Position numbers and translations under genes: made by a program
Source: Lachnospiraceae bacterium
GTDB lineage: Bacteria; Bacillota_A; Clostridia; Lachnospirales; Lachnospiraceae
Assembly (NCBI GenBank): GCA_017613595.1
Contig: JAGADM010000117.1
Coordinates: 1-23,093, forward strand
Direction of reading: 5' to 3'
DNA length: 23,093 nt
Notes under the pieces: generated by a model
Told to the model about the DNA's origin: nothing
The model's database searches: none
The model's input: only the letters and a program-made list of their open reading frames with translations
Shown: one piece after another, positions 9,091 through 17,831 of the stretch
How positions within the stretch are numbered: position 1 is the first letter of the stretch
Layout of the letters: each line of letters begins with the position of its first letter

Positions 9091-9388
9091 CTCCCGGTAA
9101 TTGGCACCGATTGTGAGGGAACAACACAATAGTACCATTTCTGCTGCCAAGATAAGAATATGCGTGGTACCGCACATGCTTAAGCGAGAAAAGGGTACCA
9201 GTGAAGAGATGTTCAGTGGTATCAAGGGCGGCAAGTCGAACAGTTGGTTCCACGAGTGATGTTATTCAGCTGCAAATCCTTTGTATGAATGGAGATAGGA
9301 ATGGAACTACCTTTGTCAGCAGGATAAAAAGGTACCACTCAATTGGAATACAATGGTACCAACCGGGGGGGAATCCCGGATAGTACCA
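8905..9388. repeat. Array of TGGTACCA-like palindromes in the secA-prfB gap
   Basis: Copies of the 8-bp palindrome or close variants start at 8905, 8977, 9049, 9077, 9130, 9165, 9193, 9217 (TGGTATCA), 9245 (TGGTTCCA), 9330, 9354 and 9381; TGGCACCG at 9102 may be another. After the 72-bp units, steps are 28, 53, 35, 28, 24, 28, 85, 24 and 27 bases, so many are 24-28 or about two to three times that. This fills most of a 676-bp gap without a credible gene. The copies could be binding sites for a dimeric protein or folded RNA elements; which is unknown. Confidence 0.8.
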
Positions 9389-9390
9389 TT
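9352..9390. repeat. Long hairpin built from two array palindromes
   Basis: AATGGTAC at 9352-9359 pairs with GTACCATT at 9383-9390, and CCGGG (9363-9367) pairs with CCCGG (9375-9379) inside it, separated by small internal loops. No T-run follows, so it is not a typical terminator. Confidence 0.6.
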
Positions 9391-9438
9391 CCTGGGAATC
9401 AAAGAATGCTTCTTCACCGAAGGAACGCCGAAAGAGGA

Positions 9439-9444
9439 TACAAT
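9439..9444 (+). promoter_or_regulatory. Possible -10 element of prfB
   Basis: TACAAT about 47 bases before the prfB start. I see no convincing -35 at the expected distance, so this is tentative. Confidence 0.3.
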
Positions 9445-9490
9445 CAATCGGTAACGGAAAGCAGAAAGAGACAGAAATCGGAGAAATAAC

Positions 9491-10618
9491 ATGATTGAAT
9501 TAGATCAGATGAAGGCAACGCTTGGGGCATATAAGCAGCCGCTCAAGGAAGTGGGCGATTCGCTCGAGCTCGAGGCGAAGACAAGAAAGATAGAGGAGCT
9601 TTCCGGGCTTCTCGAATCCCCGGGATTCTGGGACAATGTCGAGCGCGCGCAGAAGAGCTCCCGCGAACTGAATGAGCTCAAGCAGACGGTCGAAGGCTAC
9701 CAGAAGCTGCAGCGCCAGTATGAGGATATCGAGGCATTCATCGAGATGGGTTACGAAGAGAATGACCCCGAGATGATCCCTGAGATCCAGGCCGAGCTTG
9801 ACGAGTTCACGACGACGCTCGACGACCTCCGTCTGGAGACGCTTCTTTCCGGTCCCTACGACAAGGAAAATGCGATCGTCACCCTCCACGCAGGTGCCGG
9901 CGGCACCGAGAGCTGCGACTGGGCGAGCATGCTTTACCGCATGTACCAAAAGTACGCGCAGAAGAAGGGCTACACAGTCGAGACGCTTGACTACCAGGAC
10001 GGCGACGAAGCCGGGATCAAGGCGGTTACGTTCCAGGTAAACGGCACGAACGCGTACGGACACTTAAAGAGCGAGCACGGCGTACACCGTCTCGTGAGAC
10101 TGAGCCCGTTCAATGCGAACAACAAGAGACAGACATCTTTCGTCTCATGCGATGTCATGCCGGACATTGAGGACGATCTTGACGTTGAGATCAACGAGAA
10201 GGACCTGCGGATCGACACGTACCACAGTAGCGGTGCGGGCGGTCAGCACATCAATAAAACGTCTTCGGCTATCCGTATCACGCACCTGCCGACCGGCATC
10301 GTGGTACAGTGCCAGAACGAGCGAAGCCAGTTCCAGAACAAGGACAAGGCTATGCAGATGCTGAAGGCAAAGCTGTATCTGTTAAAGCAGCAGGAAGCGG
10401 AGGACAAGACGTCCGGCATCCGCGGCGAGGTTCGCGGAATCGATTTCGGAAGCCAGATCCGTTCCTACGTCCTGCAGCCTTACACAATGGTTAAGGACAC
10501 CCGTACGGCGGTCGAAGTAGGGAACGCGCAGAGCGTACTTGACGGCAACCTCGATCCGTTCATCAACGGCTATCTGAAGTGGCTCGCGACGGGCGGCACC
10601 GCGAAGGGCGAGGAGTAG
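9491..10618 (+). CDS. prfB: Peptide chain release factor 2
   Basis: Releases finished proteins from the ribosome at UGA and UAA stop codons. The 375-residue protein has the N-terminal helical domain, the stop-codon-reading tripeptide SPF at 205-207 (specific to RF2), and the catalytic GGQ at 250-252 in SSGAGGQHINKTSSAIRITH. The start is ATG 9491 with GGAG seven bases upstream. In E. coli and B. subtilis the gene contains an in-frame TGA near codon 25 read by a +1 frameshift that autoregulates RF2. Here the matching region (VGDSLELEAKTRK) is continuous and lacks any TGA, so that control is absent. The gene sits between the palindrome array and uvrB; whether it is cotranscribed with uvrB is unclear. 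Confidence 0.97.
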   Translation: MIELDQMKATLGAYKQPLKEVGDSLELEAKTRKIEELSGLLESPGFWDNVERAQKSSRELNELKQTVEGYQKLQRQYEDIEAFIEMGYEENDPEMIPEIQAELDEFTTTLDDLRLETLLSGPYDKENAIVTLHAGAGGTESCDWASMLYRMYQKYAQKKGYTVETLDYQDGDEAGIKAVTFQVNGTNAYGHLKSEHGVHRLVRLSPFNANNKRQTSFVSCDVMPDIEDDLDVEINEKDLRIDTYHSSGAGGQHINKTSSAIRITHLPTGIVVQCQNERSQFQNKDKAMQMLKAKLYLLKQQEAEDKTSGIRGEVRGIDFGSQIRSYVLQPYTMVKDTRTAVEVGNAQSVLDGNLDPFINGYLKWLATGGTAKGEE

Positions 10619-10736
10619 GAAACGCACCTGAAAACGCCGTCCGCGGAACAAAGGACGGGCAATAAGGATGCGCCCGTAAGAACACTGCACGGCAGAGGAA
10701 GAGCTGCGTCACACATATCACCCGAAAGGAGCCTTT

Positions 10737-12716
10737 ATGGAATTCAAGCTGCATTCTGAGTTTCAGCCGACCGGCGATCAGCCGCAGGCGATCAGGGAAC
10801 TGGTCGAAGGCTTTCAGGAGGGCAATCAGTTCGAGACACTGCTCGGTGTTACCGGTTCCGGTAAGACGTTTACGATGGCCAATATCATCCAGGCCCTCCA
10901 GTGCCCGACGCTGATCATTTCGCATAACAAGACGCTCGCCGCGCAGTTGTACGGCGAGATGAAGGAATTCTTCCCGGAAAATGCGGTGGAGTATTTCGTC
11001 AGCTACTATGATTATTACCAGCCCGAGGCGTACATTCCGTCCTCGGACACCTATATCGAAAAGGACGCGGACGTCAATCTGGAGATTGACCGCCTGCGCC
11101 ACTCCGCGACCGCGTCTCTTACGGAACGCCGCGATGTTATCGTTGTGGCTTCGGTTTCGTGTATCTACGGACTCGGCAGCCCGATCGACTACCAGAACAT
11201 GACTTTGTCGATCCGCCCGGGGCAGAAACGCGACCGCGATGACGTACTGCGCCGTCTGATTGAGATGCAGTACGTGAGAAGCGACCTGGATTTCCGCCGA
11301 GGCACGTTCCGCGTGCGCGGAGATGTTGTCGAGATCTATCCGATTGCCGGCGGTGACGGCGAAGCGTACCGTGTCGAGTTCTTCGGTGACGAGATTGACC
11401 GCATCCAGCTGATCGACGCGCTTAAGGGAAGCGCCAAAGCCGACCTCGAGCACATGGTCGTATTTCCCGCGTCGCATTATGTTGTCGACGCAGAGCGCCG
11501 CGAAGAGGCGCTTCACAATATCGAGGCGGAGCTCGCGGAGCGCGTGGACTATTTCCAGCGCGAGGAGAAATACATCGAAGCGCAGCGTATCAACGAACGT
11601 ACGCGCTATGATCTTGAAATGCTTCGGGAGACCGGATTCTGTTCCGGAATCGAGAACTATTCAATGCATTTGTCCGGACATACGCCGAAGGATTCGCCGA
11701 GCACATTGATGGATTATTTTCCGGATGACTATCTGATCATTGTCGATGAGTCGCACATTACGATTCCGCAGGTCAGAGGCATGTATAACGGTGACCAGGC
11801 GCGTAAGTCTACACTTGTAGAATTCGGATTCCGCTTGCCTTCCGCCAAATGCAACCGCCCGCTTTCCTTTGACGAATTCGAGAGCAAGATCAACCAGATG
11901 CTCTTCGTTTCGGCAACGCCCGACGAGTACGAAGCCGAGCATGAACTGCTTCGCGCGGAGCAGATCATCCGTCCGACCGGACTCCTTGATCCGGAGGTTG
12001 ACGTGCGCCCGGTTGCGAACCAGGTGGACGACCTTGTCGGCGAGATCCGTAAGGAAACCGCACGCGGCAATAAGGTGCTTGTGACGACGCTTACCAAGCG
12101 TATGGCGGAGGAACTGACCGATTACCTTCGGGACATCGGCATCCGCGTTAAGTATCTGCATTCCGATATCGACACGCTGGAACGAGGCGAGATCATCCGC
12201 GATATGCGTCTTGACCTCTTCGATGTGCTGGTCGGGATCAACCTTCTCAGAGAAGGTCTCGATATTCCCGAGATCGGGCTTGTAGCAATCCTCGACGCCG
12301 ATAAGGAAGGCTTCCTCCGTTCGAAGACTTCGCTTGTGCAGACCATCGGCCGCGCGGCGAGAAATGCGGACGGTCATGTCATCATGTACGCGGACACGAT
12401 GACCGAATCGATGCGCTACGCAATCGACGAGACGAACCGCCGCCGTAAAGTCCAGGCGGCGTACAACGAAGAACACGGTATTACGCCGCAGTCCATCCGT
12501 AAGGAAGTGCGCGACCTGATCCGGATTTCGAAGAAGGCCGAGAAGATTACGAACGGTCTTGAGAAAGACTATGAATCGATGAGCACGAAGGAACTCGAAG
12601 AGCTCATCTCGAAGCTTACAAAGAAGATGCACACGGCTGCCGCCGAGCTCGATTTCGAGCGTGCCGCGGAGCTTCGTGACGAGATTATGAAGATCAAAAA
12701 GCAGATGTACGAGTAA
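10737..12716 (+). CDS. uvrB: Excinuclease ABC subunit B
   Basis: Damage-verifying helicase-like subunit of nucleotide excision repair; UvrA loads it on damaged DNA and it then recruits UvrC. The 659-residue length is standard. Visible: Walker A GVTGSGKT (37-44), the beta-hairpin region [20 protein letters not shown] that clamps the DNA strand, the Walker B-type DESH box at 337-340, helicase motifs V and VI ([20 protein letters not shown], then [12 protein letters not shown]), and a C-terminal UVR domain (about 620-659, [20 protein letters not shown]) that contacts UvrC. AAAGGAG ends a few bases before ATG 10737. The 118-base gap before it holds a hairpin (GCCGTCC 10636-10642 / GGACGGGC 10653-10660) without a T-run. 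uvrA follows after 78 bases. Confidence 0.98.
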   Translation: MEFKLHSEFQPTGDQPQAIRELVEGFQEGNQFETLLGVTGSGKTFTMANIIQALQCPTLIISHNKTLAAQLYGEMKEFFPENAVEYFVSYYDYYQPEAYIPSSDTYIEKDADVNLEIDRLRHSATASLTERRDVIVVASVSCIYGLGSPIDYQNMTLSIRPGQKRDRDDVLRRLIEMQYVRSDLDFRRGTFRVRGDVVEIYPIAGGDGEAYRVEFFGDEIDRIQLIDALKGSAKADLEHMVVFPASHYVVDAERREEALHNIEAELAERVDYFQREEKYIEAQRINERTRYDLEMLRETGFCSGIENYSMHLSGHTPKDSPSTLMDYFPDDYLIIVDESHITIPQVRGMYNGDQARKSTLVEFGFRLPSAKCNRPLSFDEFESKINQMLFVSATPDEYEAEHELLRAEQIIRPTGLLDPEVDVRPVANQVDDLVGEIRKETARGNKVLVTTLTKRMAEELTDYLRDIGIRVKYLHSDIDTLERGEIIRDMRLDLFDVLVGINLLREGLDIPEIGLVAILDADKEGFLRSKTSLVQTIGRAARNADGHVIMYADTMTESMRYAIDETNRRRKVQAAYNEEHGITPQSIRKEVRDLIRISKKAEKITNGLEKDYESMSTKELEELISKLTKKMHTAAAELDFERAAELRDEIMKIKKQMYE

Positions 12717-12794
12717 GAAACGGCAGCCGACAGAACCGCCGGAAAGCGCAAAGCGAAAGCGGGCCGTCTTTACTTTGAAGAGAACAGAGACACG

Positions 12795-15662
12795 ATGAAC
12801 ACACCTAAGAAATATATCCGCGTTCGCGGCGCGAACGAGAACAATCTGAAGAGTCTGTGCGTGGACATTCCCCGCGACGAGCTGGTCGTACTGACCGGCT
12901 TATCGGGATCGGGCAAGAGTTCGCTCGCATTTGACACCATCTATGCGGAAGGACAGCGGCGGTACATGGAGTCGCTCAGCAGCTATGCGCGCCAGTTCCT
13001 CGGGCAGATGGAAAAGCCCGATGTGGAGAGCATTGAAGGCCTTCCTCCCGCAATTTCCATTGATCAGAAATCGACGAACCGTAATCCGCGGTCGACCGTC
13101 GGAACCGTGACGGAGATCTACGATTATTTTCGTCTTCTGTATGCCAGAATCGGCACACCGCACTGCCCGAACTGCGGCACTTTGATCGCAAGGCAGACCG
13201 TTGACCAGATGGCCGACACCGTGACAGCCCTTCCCGAGGGAACCAAGTTCATGGTGCTTGCGCCGGTTGTCCGCGGCAGGAAGGGCGAGCACGCCAAAGT
13301 GCTCGAAGCGGCCCGTAAGAGCGGCTACGTGCGTGCCAATGTGGACGGCAATATGTACGAACTGTCTGAGGAGATCAAGCTCGACAAGAACCAGAAACAC
13401 AACATCGAAATCGTTGTGGACCGTCTTGTCGTGCGCGAGGGTATCGGACAGCGTCTGACTGACTCTTTGGAGAGCGCTCTCAGACTTGCGGAAGGACTTG
13501 TGTATGTGGACGTCGTGGACGGTGAGAGGCTTCGCTTCTCGGAGAATTTCGCCTGCCCCGAGTGCGGCACGACGATTGACGAACTGGAGCCGCGTACATT
13601 TTCCTTCAACAATCCTTTCGGCGCGTGCCCGGCGTGTCACGGTCTCGGTATGACGATGGAATTTACCGAAGCCGGCATCATTCCGGATGAGTCTTTGAGT
13701 ATTCTGGACGGAGCCATCGCGGCGCCCGGCTGGAACTCGGTTGTCGATCCGGGAAGCTTTTCGCGGTGCATTCTCGATGCGCTCGCGAAGGAGTATTCAT
13801 TTTCCTTAAAGACGCCGTTTCGGGATTATCCGGACAATGTGCGGAGCATCCTTCTCTACGGTACGGACGGCAAGAAGGTCGATGTGCATTACCGCAGTCA
13901 GCGCGGACAGGGTGTGTACGATATCGCTTTCGAGGGCGTGATCGAATACACGAGACGCCGCTACCGCGAGACGACTTCCGAGACGATGCGGCGGGAGTAT
14001 GAGGAGTGCATGGAGATCAAGCCGTGTATGGAATGCGGCGGCAAGAGACTTCGTAAGGAGGCACTTGCGGTTACAATCGGCGAGAGGAACATCGACGAAG
14101 TGTGCGGCATGCCGGTACGGGACCTCAAGGAGTTCCTTGAGAACCTCGAACTGACGCCCGTGAAACGGCAGATCGGCGAGATGATCCTTCGGGAAATCCG
14201 TGCAAGAGTCGGATTTCTCTCGGATGTGGGACTCGATTATCTGACCCTTTCGAGGGCAACGGCTTCTCTTTCGGGAGGAGAGGCACAGCGGATCCGTCTT
14301 GCGACGCAGATCGGTTCGGGTCTGGTCGGGGTGGCATACATTCTCGACGAGCCGAGCATCGGACTGCATCAGCGGGACAACGACAAGCTGTTACGGTCAT
14401 TGATGGGGCTTCGCGACCTCGGCAACTCGCTTCTTGTTGTGGAGCATGACGAGGACACGATGCTTGCGGCAGACTGGATTGTGGACATCGGACCCGGCGC
14501 GGGACAGAACGGCGGGCGGCTGGTGGCACAGGGCAAGGCAGCCGACATCATGGCATGTAAGGATTCGCTGACCGGTGATTACCTTGCGGGACGGCGCTTC
14601 ATTCCGATTCCTTCGGAGCGCAGAAAGCCAACCGGATGGCTTACCGTAAAGGGCGCGAGAGAGCATAACCTGAAGAATATCGATGTGGATATCCCACTCG
14701 GTGTCTTCACATGTGTGACGGGCGTTTCGGGCTCTGGCAAGAGCTCGCTCGTCAACGAGATACTCTACAAAACGCTCGCAAAAGAACTGAACCGCGCGCG
14801 TATCATCTCCCCCGGGGAGCATGACGCGATACTCGGCACGGAACAGCTCGACAAGGTCATCAACATTGACCAGTCGCCGATCGGCAAGACGCCGAGAAGC
14901 AACCCCGCAACCTACACGGGCGTATTTGACATGATCCGGGATCTGTTCGCTAATACGACCGAGGCAAAGGTGCGCGGATTCAACAAAGGACGGTTCAGCT
15001 TTAACGTCAAAGGCGGACGCTGCGAAGCCTGTAAGGGCGACGGTATCGTCAAGATCGAGATGAACTTCCTGCCCGATGTGTACGTGCCCTGCGAAGTGTG
15101 CGGCGGCAAGCGCTACAACCGGGAAACGCTCGAGGCCACCTATAAGGGCAAGAGCATTTATGACGTACTGGAGATGACGGTGGAGGAGGCGGTTCCCTTC
15201 TTCGCAAACATTCCGTCAATCCGCAGCAAGATTGAGACTCTGAATGAAGTGGGATTGTCTTATCTGAAGCTCGGGCATCCCTCGACCTCTCTGTCCGGAG
15301 GCGAAGCGCAGCGCGTAAAGCTCGCTACGGAGCTTAGCAAACGAAGCACCGGTAAGACGGTGTATATACTGGATGAGCCGACGACGGGACTGCATTTCGC
15401 GGACGTCGAGAAGCTGATCCGGATCTTACAAAGATTCGCGGAGAACGGCAACACGGTCATTGTCATCGAGCACAATCTCGATGTCATCAAGACGGCCGAC
15501 TACATCATCGACCTCGGTCCCGAGGGCGGTGACGGCGGCGGAACCGTGCTATGTGCCGGCACTCCCGAGGAAGTAATGAAATGCAAGGAATCCTATACCG
15601 GTCAATACCTGATCAAACAGTTTGAGCGGCAGCAGGAGAGACTGAGAAACGGAAACGGGTGA
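12795..15662 (+). CDS. uvrA: Excinuclease ABC subunit A
   Basis: Damage-recognition ATPase of nucleotide excision repair, acting as a dimer that loads UvrB. It is 955 residues, with two ABC ATPase modules: Walker [10 protein letters not shown] near 36 and GVSGSGKSS in the second half, each with an LSGGEAQR signature and an ILDEP Walker B. Two structural zinc fingers are intact: CPEC from C254 paired with CPAC, and CEAC from C743 paired with CEVC. A further CPNCG follows the N-terminal module. No truncation or missing residue was seen, so this is the full-length repair protein rather than a drug-resistance paralogue. The ribosome site is weak (GAAGAGA). It lies 78 bases after uvrB and only five bases before the next start codon, so uvrB-uvrA-yfbR look like one operon. 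Confidence 0.98.
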   Translation: MNTPKKYIRVRGANENNLKSLCVDIPRDELVVLTGLSGSGKSSLAFDTIYAEGQRRYMESLSSYARQFLGQMEKPDVESIEGLPPAISIDQKSTNRNPRSTVGTVTEIYDYFRLLYARIGTPHCPNCGTLIARQTVDQMADTVTALPEGTKFMVLAPVVRGRKGEHAKVLEAARKSGYVRANVDGNMYELSEEIKLDKNQKHNIEIVVDRLVVREGIGQRLTDSLESALRLAEGLVYVDVVDGERLRFSENFACPECGTTIDELEPRTFSFNNPFGACPACHGLGMTMEFTEAGIIPDESLSILDGAIAAPGWNSVVDPGSFSRCILDALAKEYSFSLKTPFRDYPDNVRSILLYGTDGKKVDVHYRSQRGQGVYDIAFEGVIEYTRRRYRETTSETMRREYEECMEIKPCMECGGKRLRKEALAVTIGERNIDEVCGMPVRDLKEFLENLELTPVKRQIGEMILREIRARVGFLSDVGLDYLTLSRATASLSGGEAQRIRLATQIGSGLVGVAYILDEPSIGLHQRDNDKLLRSLMGLRDLGNSLLVVEHDEDTMLAADWIVDIGPGAGQNGGRLVAQGKAADIMACKDSLTGDYLAGRRFIPIPSERRKPTGWLTVKGAREHNLKNIDVDIPLGVFTCVTGVSGSGKSSLVNEILYKTLAKELNRARIISPGEHDAILGTEQLDKVINIDQSPIGKTPRSNPATYTGVFDMIRDLFANTTEAKVRGFNKGRFSFNVKGGRCEACKGDGIVKIEMNFLPDVYVPCEVCGGKRYNRETLEATYKGKSIYDVLEMTVEEAVPFFANIPSIRSKIETLNEVGLSYLKLGHPSTSLSGGEAQRVKLATELSKRSTGKTVYILDEPTTGLHFADVEKLIRILQRFAENGNTVIVIEHNLDVIKTADYIIDLGPEGGDGGGTVLCAGTPEEVMKCKESYTGQYLIKQFERQQERLRNGNG

Positions 15663-15667
15663 ACCTG

Positions 15668-16252
15668 ATGGGCAGTCACTTTTTTGCGATGGTATCGCGT
15701 ATGAAATATATTGAGCGCTGGGCATTGATGCGCAATTCCTTAACGGAAAATATAAGCGAACACTCTCTTGAGGTCGCTATGATCGCGCATGCCCTCGCGG
15801 TGCTCGGCAACCGCCGGCTCGGTAAGACGTATAACGCCGACCGCGCCGCGCTGATCGGCATCTACCACGACGCGAACGAGATCATCACCGGCGACATGCC
15901 CACCCCTATCAAGTACTCGAGCAAAGAGATGCAGACGCTCTTCCACGGCATCGAGGATCGCGCGGCCGAGTCGCTTCTTAAGAAGCTTCCGGACGACATC
16001 CGCGGTGACTACGAGGAGATATTCTTCCCGAAGGGCGAGGACGAGCCGCTTAAGAAACTCGTGAAAGCGGCCGACAAGATCTCGGCCCTCATCAAATGCA
16101 TCGAAGAGAGCAAGGCGGGCAACCGTGAATTTGACCACGCCCGGAAGACCATCGAGGACGCCATTAAGAATATGGGCGTGCCCGAAGCGGACGTGTTCCT
16201 TACGGAGTTCCTTCCGTCTTATGAGAAGACGCTCGACGAGATAAGCCGTTAG
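15668..16252 (+). CDS. yfbR: HD-domain 5'-deoxynucleotidase, YfbR family
   Basis: Predicted to remove phosphate from deoxynucleoside 5'-monophosphates, helping to balance the dNTP pool. The 194-residue protein resembles E. coli YfbR along its length: SHFFAMVSRMKYIERWALMRN, TENISEHSLEVAMIAHALA with the first metal histidine (H32), IYHDANEIITGDMPTPIKY with the HD pair (H67, D68), a later catalytic aspartate in LVKAADKISALIKCIEE, and an ending like FLPSYEKTLDEIS. ATG 15668 is chosen because it aligns with the family N-terminus; an in-frame GTG at 15659 overlaps the uvrA stop and would add three residues. Five bases separate it from uvrA, implying translational coupling and linking nucleotide clearance with excision repair. 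Confidence 0.9.
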   Translation: MGSHFFAMVSRMKYIERWALMRNSLTENISEHSLEVAMIAHALAVLGNRRLGKTYNADRAALIGIYHDANEIITGDMPTPIKYSSKEMQTLFHGIEDRAAESLLKKLPDDIRGDYEEIFFPKGEDEPLKKLVKAADKISALIKCIEESKAGNREFDHARKTIEDAIKNMGVPEADVFLTEFLPSYEKTLDEISR

Positions 16253-16380
16253 GAATGCAAGCGGCCGGAGGAGGCAATCAAGTCATATCTCCGGCAAGAG
16301 GCTTCTTTCCTGCGGAAATCAGTCTGACACATTTCATGCTTCCGAACAATCAGGAGATTTGGAGGAAATGTGACACAAGC

Positions 16381-17631
16381 ATGAAAAGAATTTTATATGT
16401 TGATTTTGAAAACGTCAGCTCGGCAGGCCTTAACGGCATTCTGAAGCTGACCAAGAACGATGAGGTGAAGATATTCCTCGGCCCGAAGTGCAGTAAGATG
16501 TCGCTCATTGAGGCGGAATCGGTTCTGCATTGCGACGCGACGGTGGAACTCATCAAGAACGACCAGATCGGCAAGAATGCGCTTGATTTCATCATCATGG
16601 TGCATCTCGGCTACGATATCGCAAAAGGAACGGGAGATTTCTTCTTCATCATCAGTAACGACAAAGGCTACGAGCCCGCCATCCATGAGATGCAGAGCAT
16701 GACGGGCGACGTGATCGAGCGGTACCCCGACATCGAGCACGTCATCGCGAGAAAAGACGAAAAGCCGGGCTTCTTCGCAAAGCTGTTCGGCAAGAAGACG
16801 CAGGTTGTGGACAATACGACCGAGCACGAAGTGCTCAATAAAAAGGGCCGCACCGGAACACGGAGCGGAAACGGCGGAAGCCACGCGAACGGACACACCG
16901 GAAACGGCAGCCGCGGCGGAAATGACGGTAACCGCACCCACCAGCAGGATAACCGCTACATCAACCGGAACCGCGGAACCAACCGCAACAGTGCTCCGCG
17001 GAGTACGGGAAATAATGGAGCGGCACAGCAGTCGCAGCAGAGAAAGAACACTGCCCCTCAGCAGGCAGCGCAGAAGAAGCAGGACAACCGTCCCGCAGTG
17101 CAGACTGCAGCCGTAACCGCCCAGACCGTTAAGGATACGGCAGCGGAAGTTAAGAAACCTGTGACCGTTAAGGCAGCTGCCGAGCCGAAGCAGACTGTTG
17201 CGGCACCGAAGCAGGCAACCGCAGCGCCCAAGCCGTCCGCGGAACCGAAACAGACCGTCGCTAAGCCGGTATCTCCGATTGCGGTATCGGATGACAGCTA
17301 TCTCGATGATCTGAGCATCGCGGACCTTCGCGCACAGCTTAATGTGAAGAAGGAGACGCCTGCTGCGCAGAATAACAAGGCGGCCAATTCTTCAGCACAG
17401 AACAGCAAGGCTCCGGTTAAGACAACGGAGCAGTCCGCAAAGCAGCAGCCTAAGCCTGCTGCCGGGACGGAGATGACCGACGCGGAGCGCGACCTCGTGA
17501 ACCGCGCTCTTGCCGAAACCGACAACCTCGGCGACTTCCACAATTACATCCTTAAGGAACTCCGCGACAATGACCGCGCAACCGAGATCTACAAGGCGGA
17601 GAAACATAAGGTGGGGAAGAAGAGCGAGTGA
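16381..17631 (+). CDS. NYN/PIN-like domain protein with long disordered tail
   Basis: A 416-residue protein of unknown role. Residues 1 to ~130 resemble the PIN-like NYN ribonuclease fold: YVDFENV with D8 and N11, KNALDFIIMVHLGYDIA in the middle, and FFFIISNDKGYEPAI with a further acidic residue, matching the usual acidic metal-binding positions. Residues ~150-350 are low complexity, first G/N/R/H-rich (GNGGSHANGHTGNGSRGG), then Q/A/K/P-rich with repeated EPKQTVA-like units. An ordered segment of ~50 residues ends the protein (TDAERDLVNRALAETDNLG onward). The layout suggests an RNA-processing enzyme with an RNA- or protein-binding tail; activity is inferred. ATG 16381 is chosen because the domain begins there; GGAGG (16361-16365) is 15 bases away, rather far. 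The frame stays open back to 16255, but that stretch looks non-coding. Confidence 0.75.
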   Translation: MKRILYVDFENVSSAGLNGILKLTKNDEVKIFLGPKCSKMSLIEAESVLHCDATVELIKNDQIGKNALDFIIMVHLGYDIAKGTGDFFFIISNDKGYEPAIHEMQSMTGDVIERYPDIEHVIARKDEKPGFFAKLFGKKTQVVDNTTEHEVLNKKGRTGTRSGNGGSHANGHTGNGSRGGNDGNRTHQQDNRYINRNRGTNRNSAPRSTGNNGAAQQSQQRKNTAPQQAAQKKQDNRPAVQTAAVTAQTVKDTAAEVKKPVTVKAAAEPKQTVAAPKQATAAPKPSAEPKQTVAKPVSPIAVSDDSYLDDLSIADLRAQLNVKKETPAAQNNKAANSSAQNSKAPVKTTEQSAKQQPKPAAGTEMTDAERDLVNRALAETDNLGDFHNYILKELRDNDRATEIYKAEKHKVGKKSE

Positions 17632-17670
17632 TAGTGAAGTCTAACTGACAAAAGAAAAGATAAGATGACG

Positions 17671-17714
17671 AAGAGCCCTATGACCGCGGGAAATCTCACG
17701 GTTGTAGGGCTCTT
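17671..17714 (+). terminator. Hairpin terminator after the NYN gene
   Basis: AAGAGCCCTA (17671-17680) pairs perfectly with TAGGGCTCTT (17705-17714), with an inner ACCG/CGGT stem. The T-run is poor (CTCTTACTGT), so termination is likely but may be inefficient. Confidence 0.55.
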
Positions 17715-17728
17715 ACTGTATGTATAAT

Positions 17729-17761
17729 TTGACATAAGTTGGATTGGTGTGATAATATAAT
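17729..17761 (+). promoter_or_regulatory. Promoter of the HTH/nucleotidyltransferase module
   Basis: TTGACA at 17729-17734, 16-base spacer, GATAAT at 17751-17756 with TG one base before (extended -10). An overlapping TATAAT at 17756-17761 is an alternative -10 but would have a 21-base spacer. Confidence 0.7.
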
Positions 17762-17772
17762 GGCAGAATATA

Positions 17773-17813
17773 GCGGTATACCGTTATAGGCTTATCACAT
17801 AACGGTATACCGT
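17773..17813. promoter_or_regulatory. Twin palindromic operators
   Basis: The perfect palindrome CGGTATACCG occurs at 17774-17783 and 17803-17812, 29 bases centre to centre. The flanks make the pair itself an inverted repeat (CGGTATACCGTTAT against ATAACGGTATACCG). Both lie just after the promoter and before the ribosome site, the classic position for autoregulation by the HTH protein encoded next. Confidence 0.75.
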
Positions 17814-17831
17814 AGCAAAGGAGCGACTATC

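Noticed and set aside
8897..9100. Open frame of 67 residues with a 24-residue repeat (VGTIDEMKP, AGTIDETKA, VGTIDEMKP)
   Set aside because: The repeat follows from the 72-bp DNA period, which is a multiple of three. There is no ribosome site, and frames are open on the other strand too.
8735..9253. 172-residue open frame on the - strand through the repeats
   Set aside because: It runs into the secA coding end antisense, has no ribosome site, and its repeats again mirror the 72-bp DNA units.
8875..9388. CRISPR array
   Set aside because: Repeats are tandem 72-bp units and an 8-bp palindrome with variable sequence; there are no 25-37-bp identical repeats with unique spacers and no cas genes.
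10636..10660. GCCGTCC/GGACGGGC hairpin as a terminator between prfB and uvrB
   Set aside because: It is followed by AATAAGG rather than Ts; it could still affect expression, but termination is not supported.
10563..11516. 317-residue open frame on the - strand, and a similar 323-residue one at 11661-12632
   Set aside because: Both lie antisense to uvrB, whose motifs are intact; codon bias of the sense gene keeps these frames open.
16255..16380. N-terminal extension of the NYN gene to ATG 16255
   Set aside because: The extra 42 residues do not resemble the domain and lack a ribosome site; the stretch contains a hairpin (GCCGGAG 16264-16270 / CTCCGGC 16289-16295). The NYN fold begins at 16381.
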